A stretch of 64,000 bases of DNA from Agriotes lineatus. Lineage: Eukaryota; Arthropoda; Insecta; Coleoptera; Elateridae. The stretch is taken from assembly GCA_940337035.1 (NCBI GenBank), contig CALNHX010001933.1, forward strand, positions 127,873 to 191,872, written 5' to 3'. Shown here piece by piece: positions 1-8,659 of the stretch (position 1 is the stretch's first letter; each line of letters starts with the position of its first letter). The notes under the pieces were generated by a model that saw only the letters and a list, made by a program, of their open reading frames with translations, did not search any database and was not told the origin of the DNA. The translations under genes were made by a program, and so were the position numbers.

Positions 1-545
1 TGCATATTTCCTACGCGCAGGTCATCTGTAACAGCGGTTCTAAAACATAACCGAGCTGAAAAGAATAATGAAGGCGAGTAGAATTAAATTACACGTATAT
101 ATGAATATAATATAAAACGACTAACCTAACAAGTAAATGAAAAATTAAATAAGAAATTACACTAGAAACAAGAAAAACACTAACTACTACGTATTTACAA
201 GAACTAATCTAACGCCTCTTCGTTTTGTGTGTGCGGTACATATACTTCAACTATGTACTTAAAAAATCGAGAGACACTGGCGGCTCCTTCTACTTCATGT
301 CGGTACATAAATTCGGCCAAATATGAATAAAAATTTTTTTTACGATTTCTCTGTGGAACTTTGACTTTCACTTACCGCCAAAGACCCTCGATTGTATTTG
401 TCTGACACCCGGTCACTAAATCTCTGAAACCAATTGAATGGTTCACTGTTAAGTGCTGGAAACCTTCACTTGCTAAGCAATCGTAAGATGTCTAGCAATT
501 ACTGTCACCAAACTTCGATTCGTCTATTTCGACGAAATACATCCA
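1..545. other. Anonymous A+T-rich sequence
   Basis: No credible coding frame, repeat end or RNA gene was seen here. Short open frames in this stretch have no recognisable domain. Confidence 0.5.
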
Positions 546-552
546 TAAGAAA

Positions 553-1160
553 ATGCAAATGGGTATTGATATCCGAGACGATTTTTATAGCGGATGGCAA
601 AGCTGGAGGGTACATGATAAGAAAGCTTATAGAGGAAATAAAATAAACTACAAAAAGACGAAGTACCTACGTATTAGAGAAAGAGTGAGTGATATACAAC
701 TGAAAACCATTACTACAATAAACAGTGAAGAATATAAATGCCGAGGAATTGTAATACAGAGATGCACAAGGTGAGAAGGTAACAGTAATATTAAATTTCT
801 TGTTTTAGCCTACAAAAATTAAGTTAAACGTAAAAATGTAAATATACAAAGCAATAGTGGACCCTATTACAACATATATGCATCCGAATGCTGGTAAATA
901 AATAAGACGAGAATTACAGTTGTAGAAATAGATTATTTTCTCCGACCATATATAGTGTTTCTCGCTTGGAACACATACATAATGAAGAAATTGGAGAAGG
1001 GGTAGGAACGCCGAACACAATCGGATAACGCATAGAACGCCAACAGCTGCTGTGGTGTGGCCAAATGAGAAGAATGGCAGACAGAAAATGGACAGGGCGA
1101 GTGTTTATACACCCACCACAAAATAGAAGAAAAAGAGGCAGACAGTAGCCCTTGGGCCCC
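553..1160 (+). pseudogene. LINE reverse transcriptase C-terminal relic (RTE-like)
   Basis: This is a decayed 3' part of a non-LTR retrotransposon. Around 640-770 the frame reads INYKKTKYLRI and, a little later, KCRGIVIQR, the usual LINE sequence after the YADD box leading to the YLG motif. Around 1036-1145 another frame reads RIERQQLLWCGQMRRM and then a basic RRKRGR stretch, the C-terminal signature of RTE-like ORF2 proteins (family form: KLxWxGHxxRM followed by RRKRGRP). The two blocks are in different frames with stops between them, so the copy is dead. The clade assignment is inferred from motif style only. Confidence 0.6.
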
Positions 1161-2155
1161 AGCACATTGATCTAGCAGCAGGTGAACAAAACCCTAAAAA
1201 ATTAAAGAAAAGAGTAAAACTCAACATGCCACAGCACCACAACTCACCTATAAAAATGAACCTGAGCGCACAAGAACGCAAGAAGTGATAATTAAAACGT
1301 AGAAGGGGATTACACTCCATTCATTAATGCCGTACTGTTCAAACTATTTTTGAACATGAATTTTAGTGAATAATGTGAAATAAAGTAAATACAAAAGTGC
1401 ACGCAATTAGCCTACAAAAACTGCATAACTTGCGCCAGATAAGATATGGGTCAAGTTTCTGTGTCGCGATAACAACTAAAAGTAAACGACACACGCAACA
1501 AGCGCCAGTTCCTTATGTTTCAAAACAGACGTTGCAGGTTTTAATTGTGTATTATATCGTATATAAAAGGCACAACGCAGCAATTCTGCAACTAGTGGGT
1601 CAAAATAACAAACTTAGCGTTTAATATTACGTTAGGTTACACACATATGATTGTAAGTATTAATAGCAGGCCGTAAATATGGCATACATTTACTGTATAA
1701 AAGCTCTGTGATATGTATTAGAATTTAATATACATTTAACCACTAATGTGTATTCATTGATGGGGATGAATATAGGCTACAAATATTCGTAAAGAGTTGG
1801 CAAAGCCTGGCCTTCTCACCCTATCTCTTAACAACGCAATAAACTCCAACTCCTGTCAAATAAAACTAAACTGGTTTTAGAAACAAACATAAAAGGTGCT
1901 AAGTTCCAATTAATTTTGGGCCACATCTTTTACACGTACAATAATTATACATTTTAGTTTTTCGGTATTGTAGCTTGCAGCTTAGCGCCATCGCATATAA
2001 AATATTACTATGTATCAGAGATAAGAGGACTTGTATGGTCTGATTTATTCATCAACAACATTAAATAAAATCTGTTTAGCAATAAATTTCAATAACCATA
2101 TATGTATTGCAATATTAAATTTTGTTTGCACAAACGTAATTTAGTGCCACTAAAG
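1161..2155. other. Anonymous A+T-rich sequence
   Basis: Non-coding as far as can be seen. An adenine-rich, basic stretch at about 1170-1310 directly follows the LINE relic and may be its 3' tail region. Confidence 0.4.
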
Positions 2156-2815
2156 AACAAAGCACGATGGTGTATCACAAGAAAATGTTGTTAGGATCAG
2201 TTGATTTATTTGTGACATTTAAATTAAACCTTTTTAGTATTAAAATTATACAGAAATACTATAATGCATCAGAAGAAAGAGTGCTAGGACCTATTCTGTT
2301 CGTTAATATAACTAATGAGACTATCCTTTTTCGTTCCAAGTACATTTATGTACATATATGGTATGCGCCTATCCGGTTACTGCGGAACAAAGTATTGGTT
2401 ATCTTCAGTTCATTGAATACACACTGAATGAGTTTGTAGTGGTCTATATTCGTTTATCACTCTTTCCCTAATTTTTTTGCTGGAGGTGGAAGAGATCAGC
2501 TTTATTGTTATATTTAGAATCTTCTGTTTGCTTTGATTTCATCTCTCTTCATCAGCTATACAGCCATATTCCAACTTTTAAATTAAACCTGGTTAGTAAA
2601 TCAATCAAACGGGTTCGGCTAGCTCAAAGGTGGGCGATAAAGTCACACATCGTGTGGTATAGTAAGACTACTCCATTTATCTACAGTGTTGAATAAAATC
2701 TCTTCAGGAATGCAATTTAGTATCATTTATTATAAAAAAATAGGATGGTGTATCGCGAAGGAGAGTAGTAGGCCCGATTTTATTCATTAAGAACGTAGTA
2801 ATACTAAATTTAACC
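2156..2815 (+). repeat. Tandemly degenerate LINE reverse transcriptase box fragments
   Basis: Three short stretches look like the reverse transcriptase box 4 signature GVPQGSVLGPILF. At about 2166-2215 the frame reads GVSQENVV, at 2280-2320 it reads RVLGPILFVNIT, and at 2747-2800 it reads GVSRRRVVGPILF. The first and third lie after similar A+T-rich flanks containing AATAAAATCT. This suggests a LINE fragment duplicated locally or two related fragments side by side. Each match is short, so confidence is limited. Confidence 0.35.
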
Positions 2816-4239
2816 CGTGGGCACCATGTGCCCGCATCAAATGAAAGTCACTTAGAATTTACTTATTTATATTTGAACTACATATATCTGTTTTTAAATT
2901 ATCAAGTCAATATTCGAGAGAATCTTGGTGCTTATTATTAAATTTGAGCTTCAGTACATCTGTTATTAAATAATACATTATATATCAAGTTATAATTCTG
3001 TAACTAAGAATTTGTTTATAGAAAACTTTCATTAGTTATAGCAAACTGTAATTAGTTAGTCGCACGCTAGATGATGTAAGTGACTGCAACTACCTTCAGA
3101 TCGTTTGGGATGCATATACAGATCTTCGTATTTATATTATATATTCCAAGTTTAAACTAGAGCACAATGTTAAATTTTGAACGGAATACTATTAAAATAT
3201 TAAATGGTAAGATCAAAGCAACAGCTTCAGTCAATGTATATTATTTTTACATATTTTGCACTCCAGTGAAGCATTATGCGAATAAACAGACAAATAAAAC
3301 TAGCAGCGCGACTCGTCCTACTGCATTATGGTGTATAAATTTAACACGAGCACAAGCGTCACAATTATTTCGAACTAGGGAGCTCTTAAATTAAATTTAT
3401 AACGCAGCAGCAGGACCGCCTATGATATTGGCATGGCTTCGCTGAACAGTATTAAGTTACGCGGAGAGCTGATCCTCAGAAATATCAGTTGCGTCTTAAG
3501 ATTTTAGAGCCAACTGCAACAAACTGAACTCAATATCGCTTAGGGAGTGGGCTTATTGCTGCTTGCGAAATCCAGACATGTGCTGCTTACCTCGTCTTTT
3601 TCTCCGGGCGAATCCCCGTTTTCAATTCGGAACCTCCTTCCATACTCTTGTCCGTTGACTTCGGGCTGCTGCAGCTGAAAAATATCGCTTATATGAGTGC
3701 CGCGGCAACATTTGGCTTCTATCTTATTTTAGGTTTATCTTTATTTGTTTATTTATTTGCGGCTGTCGGCGCTATCAGTCATGATTACTGAACCGAGGCT
3801 GTTGTTTAGCTTGGGCTGATCGCAATATCTAATTACAAATGCATAGAAAATGCGCGCTAAATTTCGACAAGGAGACCGGAATTTAGAGGATCCAGTTATC
3901 GGTGTTTGTTCGGGATGATGAATTCGAAAGGCCACTATCACTAGTCAGGTATTCAGGTCTGGTACCTTGGATTTAACCGCACAGCCTGGGATAAAAGGAA
4001 ATAAATTGTTTCAGTGGTCTTTCAAATCACGAAGTTATAAATAGCAAATTCAAAATTTATATTGGTTATTAATATTAGTAGATTACTTCGTATCCATAAA
4101 CTTTAGCTATATCAAAACACACTAAACCAATAAGTTACTAATACTCGCGACTAGACAAAGCAGCCAACTGCCGTGCAGTATTCGTGATAACAACATATCA
4201 GTATGGTAATTGAGTTCAATTCAAGTAATAAAAGTTTCC
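2816..4239. other. Anonymous sequence, partly of mixed composition
   Basis: No gene recognised. The stretch 3400-3970 is less A+T-rich than its surroundings and has no repeat signature, so it may be host single-copy DNA. Short open frames here (for example 3753-3941 minus) show no domain. Confidence 0.4.
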
Positions 4240-4500
4240 TAAAAAGATGCCATAATCATTGTCCGAACATGTGAACTTACAGAACCCATTAACATAGAAC
4301 AAAGAATAAGGCAGGGGATACAATTTCCTCAAAAAGGAATTATCGGCGGAGAATGCCTATTGCACTTGAGATGCGCGGACGATATTATCGTAATGACACA
4401 ATCGTCTGAACAATTTATTTGTCAAGTGTAGAAACTCATATTCGTAACAATCGAGGTTTAAATTTCAAATCTTACCTTATACAGTAGCTGATAGGAGACA
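4240..4500 (+). pseudogene. LINE reverse transcriptase palm fragment
   Basis: A frame starting near 4275 reads IEQRIRQGIQF and then LRCADDIIVMTQSSEQ. This matches the LINE palm order: an RQG box and, about 25 residues later, the catalytic YADD box, here CADD. A stop follows soon after. The rest of the polymerase is absent on both sides, so this is an isolated fragment. RTE-like or Jockey-like origin cannot be separated from so short a piece. Confidence 0.6.
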
Positions 4501-5450
4501 TTAGCTACTTAATAATATATCGGTAGAGTGGTCGTAGATTTAGTATACAATAAAGTGACTAATTTTTATAATAACAATCATTACATTAGTTAGTGGGTGC
4601 CAGGATCTTTAAAATATTTTACTTGAAATACTACGATAGAGCAACTTCAAATATTTATAATGATTACACAAGAACAACATAACAAGTGTCAAGAAAAAAA
4701 ACTATAATCGATAACTTAATGTATTAAGTTAGTATAAAATATGTTAAAGGTGAAAGCCGAAATGAAGATATATCTAGATGTGCTCGGGCAAATCGCGATA
4801 AGACCACCAATTTCAAGCAGATCGGGTTGAGTCTGGTCATTGTTAGATCTGCCTGGTCAAATCGCGAATGAACCACAAAATATTGGGCAAAACAGTTTTA
4901 CAAGTGTGTTTGTAAGCTGTTCCTGTAAGGTGCAAGTGCAAAGCAAAAGGACTACGATCCCAAATGTTATGCACCTCTTTCGTGCTGCAATAAATAATTT
5001 AAATCTTTGGGACAATTCTTTGTAATTTAGTAATTAGTTTATGTTCTGGATTTTTTTTTGTATTTTCACAATTGATAAAAACGGTGAATGCAAGTCTATC
5101 GTTCTATTAATTATTATTATTATTCGTCTCGTTCTTAATTTGCCGAAACTAACACAGGCACTTCGCGAAATACCCGGAATCTGAACGAATATTCCGAATT
5201 TGCCCGGTATGGTTGGACTAGGGGTTAATTAATGATGTAATTTGGAGTAACAAATAATATACTCATATCCGATTCTCAAAGATTATAATGAGAAGAATTA
5301 TTTATTTAGAGTACTTTTAGTTAACATTGAAAACGTAATATATATATATCTTCTACAGGACCCAACAGACTGCCCGCTGCCTGCTATTAGCGGGTTCGGC
5401 AAACGTTTTTTCGATATTCGAATTGTCCATTTTTTCATTTTAAAAAATAT
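4501..5450. other. Anonymous A+T-rich sequence with short direct repeats
   Basis: Non-coding. Two related motifs containing CAAATCGCGA occur near 4790 and 4858. A TTA-type microsatellite lies near 5110-5127 and a TA run near 5339. The stretch 5379-5405 is, in reverse complement, similar to 17637-17660, suggesting both hold an end of the same unclassified repeat. Confidence 0.35.
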
Positions 5451-5451
5451 T

Positions 5452-5463
5452 GGGGGGGGGGGG
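5452..5463 (+). repeat. Homopolymer run of 12 G
   Basis: Twelve consecutive G residues. A run of this kind can form a G-quadruplex and is also a common place for assembly length errors. Confidence 0.9.
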
Positions 5464-5562
5464 TTGGTGAAATTTTGGGGTTATATGTTCTGATATGCTA
5501 GAAACAAAATTTCGTCAAAAATAAAAAAAATTCTTAGAACCCGACTGAATTATAGACATATA

Positions 5563-6070
5563 TACTGACTTCCATAAAAATCACAACACCTAGAATTAAT
5601 TGAGTAGTCCTCCGGGGACGTCCAGATCCAGGGCGACGTTGTTGAACCCCTTCTTCGAACCATCTGGACCAACATCTCAACACCGTTGCAACATTACGGT
5701 TTACACGGCCAGCAATATCTCGAAGAGAAAGTCCGGCCTCTCTCATGCCAATAATACGGCCACGTTCAAAATCATTTAATTGACGATAATTTTCACTTTG
5801 ATGGACTCTTGGCATTGTTGTTATAGTCAGAAGGCAATAGTGATCAAACAATTCGCAAAATTGTTAGTTATTACGCACCGATTGTTTTTTGTTCTAAAAA
5901 TTTGTTGTTACTAAGTGTAAACAAACAACCAAAGAAAAAACAACAACCGATCGATACTTTTTATTGAAATTTTAATAATTACCTTGTTTCATCCAAATAG
6001 AGATTTTATAAAAATTTCAATAAAATCGCTCAATTAATTCTAGGTGTTGCGATTTTTATGGAAGACAGTA
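5563..6070 (-). mobile_element. Internally deleted Tc1/mariner element
   Basis: Two inverted ends of about 42 bp match closely: the left begins TACTGACTTCCATAAAAATC and the right, reverse complemented, begins TACTGTCTTCCATAAAAATC. Both continue through CAACACCTAGAATTAATTGA. TA dinucleotides flank both ends, the Tc1/mariner target duplication. The 508-bp copy keeps only the N-terminal part of a transposase gene on the minus strand and a non-coding segment. It cannot encode a DDE catalytic core, so it is non-autonomous. Confidence 0.9.
5611..5814 (-). pseudogene. Tc1/mariner transposase N-terminus (HTH only)
   Basis: The frame starts MPRVHQSENYRQ and continues NDFERGRIIGMREAGLSLRD, followed by a second helix pair and the arginine-rich GSGRPRRTT linker. 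This is the helix-turn-helix DNA-binding region with the GRPR AT-hook-like motif typical of Tc1 transposases. The frame then runs directly into the terminal inverted repeat near 5610, so the whole catalytic domain is missing. The HTH part has no stop. If translated, it would be a DNA-binding protein without catalysis. The start was chosen at the ATG giving the usual Tc1 N-terminal length; an upstream in-frame extension exists but is not typical. Confidence 0.85.
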
Positions 6071-6082
6071 TAACATATAATA

Positions 6083-6165
6083 GTGCATTATTGCCGCTTG
6101 CGCATGAATATCGCTGGTTGAGACGAAGTCGAAACCAGCAATCATGCAAAAGCGGCAAGCGCACT
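6083..6165. repeat. Short palindromic hairpin repeat
   Basis: The left arm from GTGCATTATTGCCGCTT pairs with the right arm ending AAGCGGCAAGCGCAC, and GCATGA..GCTGGTT pairs with AACCAGCAATCATGC. The loop lies around GAGACGAAGTCG. Stem about 35 bp with several mismatches. No coding content; most like a very small MITE or solo hairpin. Confidence 0.7.
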
Positions 6166-6184
6166 TTTAGCTCGAAATATACAT

Positions 6185-6505
6185 ACTATTTTTTCGACGA
6201 CTGAGCATATTATTAAAGGAAAATATCAAATTTCATTTTATCGCAAAAATTAATTGACAATCAAGTTAACATCACTTGCGCAGTTTATTAGACATGTGAC
6301 GCGATTATTTCGACAAATGACGGGCATTGTCAAGGAAACATTCGGACGTGGCTACCTATTTTGTTCCCGCGGAAACCCAAAACGCTCGGCGAGCGGCAAA
6401 ATGATGAAAACGCACGCTCAGCGGCAAATGTCAACTTTCTGTTGTCAAATGACAGTGAGAAAAATCTACTTTCGATGTCAGTCGTCGAAAAAGATATATT
6501 GCGAA
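6185..6505. repeat. MITE-like segment bounded by inverted repeats
   Basis: CTATTTTTTCGACGACTGA near 6188-6204 recurs inverted as CAGTCGTCGAAAAAGATAT at 6480-6498. The roughly 300 bp between them are non-coding and somewhat richer in CpG. No target duplication was established. Confidence 0.45.
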
Positions 6506-6555
6506 TTCTTACGGCTGACGCCGCCTTTCGCTTCTTAGTCGCCATTGTTTTCGAT

Positions 6556-7405
6556 CTAGCCAGTCATTGCCTCGTCCACCTTTTCTTTCCATCTGGTACG
6601 GGGACGTCCCCTCCTACTTCTAGTATTTGGAATCCATTCATATAATCGTTGCGGCCATCTGGTGTCGTCCATTCTTCTAACGTGTCTATACCATAATAAT
6701 TGCTTTTTATCTATTGTGTCTAGGATGGAGTGATCTATGTTCATTCTGTTAATTATCACTTCATTTCGCACTCTTTCTACTCTTGATACTTCGCGGCTTT
6801 CAATCTTCTTTCCTGCGCTTGATTCCATACTTCCCACACATAAGTGGTTACAGTTTCCGTTATTGTCTTAAAAATCGTTTTTTTCTTCTTTAATTTTATT
6901 GCTCCATAACACAGAATTTAATAGTTGTATAGTCCTGCTCCCTTGTCCAATTTTGTTTGTAATTTAATTATTTCTGATTCCTTTCTTTGTAAAAGTTACC
7001 CCTAGGTATTTAAACTCTAAGCAACTTTCTATTTTCCTCCTGTCAATAACTAGATTACGTTTTTGTCCACCAATCACCATATATTTGGTCTTTTGTATGT
7101 TAATTTCTAGTCTCCACTTTTCATATTTCTCTATCACTTTCCTCACCATATAGCTTGCGTCCTCTTCGTTCCCAGCAATAATTATTTGATCATCCTCAAA
7201 CAGAAGAGTATAAATAACGTTTTCTTCAATTGTTGTTCCCATTCCTTGACACTTATTCTTCCATTTCTTCAGCGTTACATTGATGCAGATCTTAAATAGA
7301 GTGGGCATCCCTGTCTAAGCCCTTTGGTACATGTGAACTGTTCTGAAAGTGAGTTTCCTATTTTTATACTACTCACGTTATTGGTATACATTTGTTTTAT
7401 GATAC
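6556..7405 (-). pseudogene. RTE-like LINE ORF2, 3' half (split copy)
   Basis: Minus-strand polymerase and C-terminal region of a LINE. At 7308-6964 the frame holds PTLFKICIN, then LLFEDDQIIIAGNEEDA (the YADD box with A changed to E), then INIQKTKYMVIGG and FKYLGVTFTKKG, the standard LINE palm and thumb order. At 6837-6556 it holds KKQLLWYRHVRRMDDTRW followed by RSRRGRPRTRWKEKV, the RTE-like C-terminal end. The copy is cut at 7405 by the Gypsy 5' LTR and resumes beyond the 3' LTR at 16307. Frameshifts and the altered box mark it as dead. Confidence 0.85.
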
Positions 7406-7440
7406 TGTAACGACCTTGGGATCAGGCCATTGCAAACATA

Positions 7441-7643
7441 TGACTCAGCGCCCCGATCATTCTAAAACGACCTAAGGCGGGGGCAGTGTCACGACCTTGA
7501 GCCGGTTCATGTGCGGATGGATGAGTCACACCCTTCGAAAAACGACCTTGGTGACTCATGCGCGCGAACACGTCAGCGTTGCGGGAAGGATCGAGTAAGG
7601 TCTCGACGTTTCCGGGATGACTCATCCGGCGCAAATATAAATA
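7441..7643 (+). promoter_or_regulatory. LTR promoter block: four AP-1-type sites plus TATA box
   Basis: Four perfect TGA(C/G)TCA heptamers lie at 7441-7447, 7522-7528, 7552-7558 and 7618-7624, and TATAAATA lies at 7636-7643. The first site reads TGACTCAGC, which also fits the CNC-Maf (antioxidant response) core TGACnnnGC. All four heptamers are kept in the 3' LTR. AP-1 (Jun/Fos) binding to this heptamer is established for animals; its use here is inferred. Confidence 0.65.
7473..7492 (+). other. Polypurine tract and LTR start duplicated inside the LTR
   Basis: TAAGGCGGGGGCAGTGTCAC inside the LTR repeats the sequence at the true boundary, TAAGGCGGGGGCAGTGTAAC at 15715-15734. In both cases ACGACCTTG follows. 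The LTR thus seems to contain a former polypurine tract/U3 junction about 80 bp in from its present start. Confidence 0.7.
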
Positions 7644-7983
7644 CGCGAAAGGGAAATAGGAGGTTAGTCGAAGTCAAAGTCCGAGTGCCGACTCCAGCTT
7701 TTAAATACGCGGCAGCTGCCACATAAATAAACCCGTGTGTACATAAGATCTAGCCATATTAATAACGCGTTGTAAATAAATCTAGCCAGATAAATCATTA
7801 ATGTTTAAGTTGCGTGAAAATAAATGAAGTTTATTTGTTGTTAGAAAGTGTTCTTGATTAGATTATAAATAATTGTGTTCCTCCTTAATAGTCTTGTGTT
7901 TTGTAAATAGTAAAGATAAATTGCTGTAAATAAATGCAAGCGGCGTATAATTTTTAATAGACACAGAACGTAAAACGTAACAG

Positions 7984-8000
7984 TGGCGTCAGGTGTGGGG
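7984..8000 (+). other. Primer-binding site
   Basis: TGGCGTCAGGTGTGGGG begins one base after the 5' LTR. The TGG start is the complement of the CCA end of a tRNA, as required for minus-strand priming. The tRNA species was not determined. Confidence 0.75.
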
Positions 8001-8045
8001 TTGTACCAGGGGCAGTCAGACAATAAATTTAAGTGTGCTTCGTGG

Positions 8046-8304
8046 ATGCTTGTGATAAGATCCCAAAGCAGCAAGATGGAGGCCCAATTATGCCAACTTT
8101 TCCAGCTGATGCAAGTTGGCCAGGATAAAGCAGAAAAAGTACAAGAGGATCTTATTAAGGAAGAATTAAAAGCCGGACAAAAGAAGGCAGAAAAAGCACA
8201 GAAAGTACTTAAGGAAGAGCTGAAAGCCGCGCAAGAGGATCTTAAAGAAGTACTTAAGGAAGAGCTGAAAGACGCGCAAGAGGATTTTAAAAAAGTACTT
8301 AAGG
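8046..8304 (+). pseudogene. Gypsy gag N-terminal fragment with coiled coil
   Basis: Candidate start codons are at 8046 and 8076; the second (MEAQLCQLFQLMQ) gives a typical gag-like opening. The frame then becomes a charged repetitive helix (KAEKVQEDLIKEELKA and variants) that should form a coiled coil. After 8304 the frame continues without a stop into unrelated protein belonging to the inserted CR1-group LINE. Capsid, nucleocapsid and zinc-knuckle parts of gag are absent from the element. An alternative reading is that the charged helix is native to the LINE ORF1, but the 45-bp nucleotide repeat breaks exactly at 8304, which favours a junction there. Confidence 0.65.
8211..8300 (+). repeat. 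Two 45-bp tandem repeats encoding a 15-residue coiled-coil unit
   Basis: AAGGAAGAGCTGAAAG begins at 8211 and again at 8256, and the units end CAAGAGGAT.TTAAA.AAGTACTT. Each encodes a unit like KEELKAAQEDLKEVL. A third start, AAGG at 8301, is cut off by the LINE junction. Confidence 0.85.
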
Positions 8305-8612
8305 GAGATCAGTGGCTTTCCAAAACTAGGCAAAGAGTAAAAGAACGAGGACATCTAAAAGTAAATGATGTTAGCGAACAACTGGTTACAATGCGAGGTG
8401 GAAGAGATAATGATGGTAACGTAAGGAAGGTGTACATACACGAACATCTTTCTCCAGCGAACAAGGAAATCTTCAATCTGGCCAAGGAAAAAGCTAAAAC
8501 GTGTAATTATAAGTTTGTATGGGTGCGCGAAGGGAAGGTGAAAATGCGGAAGAAAGAAGATTCGCCTGTGTTGACTATTAATAGCGAAAATGACTTTGCG
8601 CTTGTTAAATAA
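8305..8612 (+). pseudogene. LINE ORF1 C-terminus, baculovirus FP-like domain
   Basis: The frame after 8305 reads KVYIHEHLSPANKEIFNLAK and then YKFVWVREGKVKMRKKED and SPVLTINSENDF. This is the C-terminal domain shared by ORF1 proteins of CR1-group LINEs and the baculovirus FP protein family: an EHL-LTPxNKxLF box, a KFVWVRNGKI-type strand pair and a SPVxxIxSxxD ending. ORF1 normally binds element RNA. The 5' part of ORF1 is missing. The remaining domain is fused in frame to gag residues upstream. It ends with TAA 47 bases before ORF2. Confidence 0.82.
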
Positions 8613-8659
8613 ACTTAATTAGTTGCAGTATTTTCTTCTTCATATAAATCACTCCATTA

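Larger units (their letters stand above)
7406..7982 (+). repeat. Gypsy 5' LTR
   Basis: A 577-bp terminal repeat with TG at the start and CA at the end, matched over its length by 15729-16306. The two copies differ at scattered bases and small indels, for example an extra stretch AAAACAAGAA in the 3' copy near 16255. This shows the insertion is not recent. It contains a TATA box at 7636, several AATAAA signals downstream, and a block of AP-1-type motifs upstream. Confidence 0.93.

Noticed and set aside
6254..6645. Overlapping plus-strand open frames as genes
   Set aside because: They run through an inverted-repeat segment and antisense to LINE coding sequence; no protein similarity.
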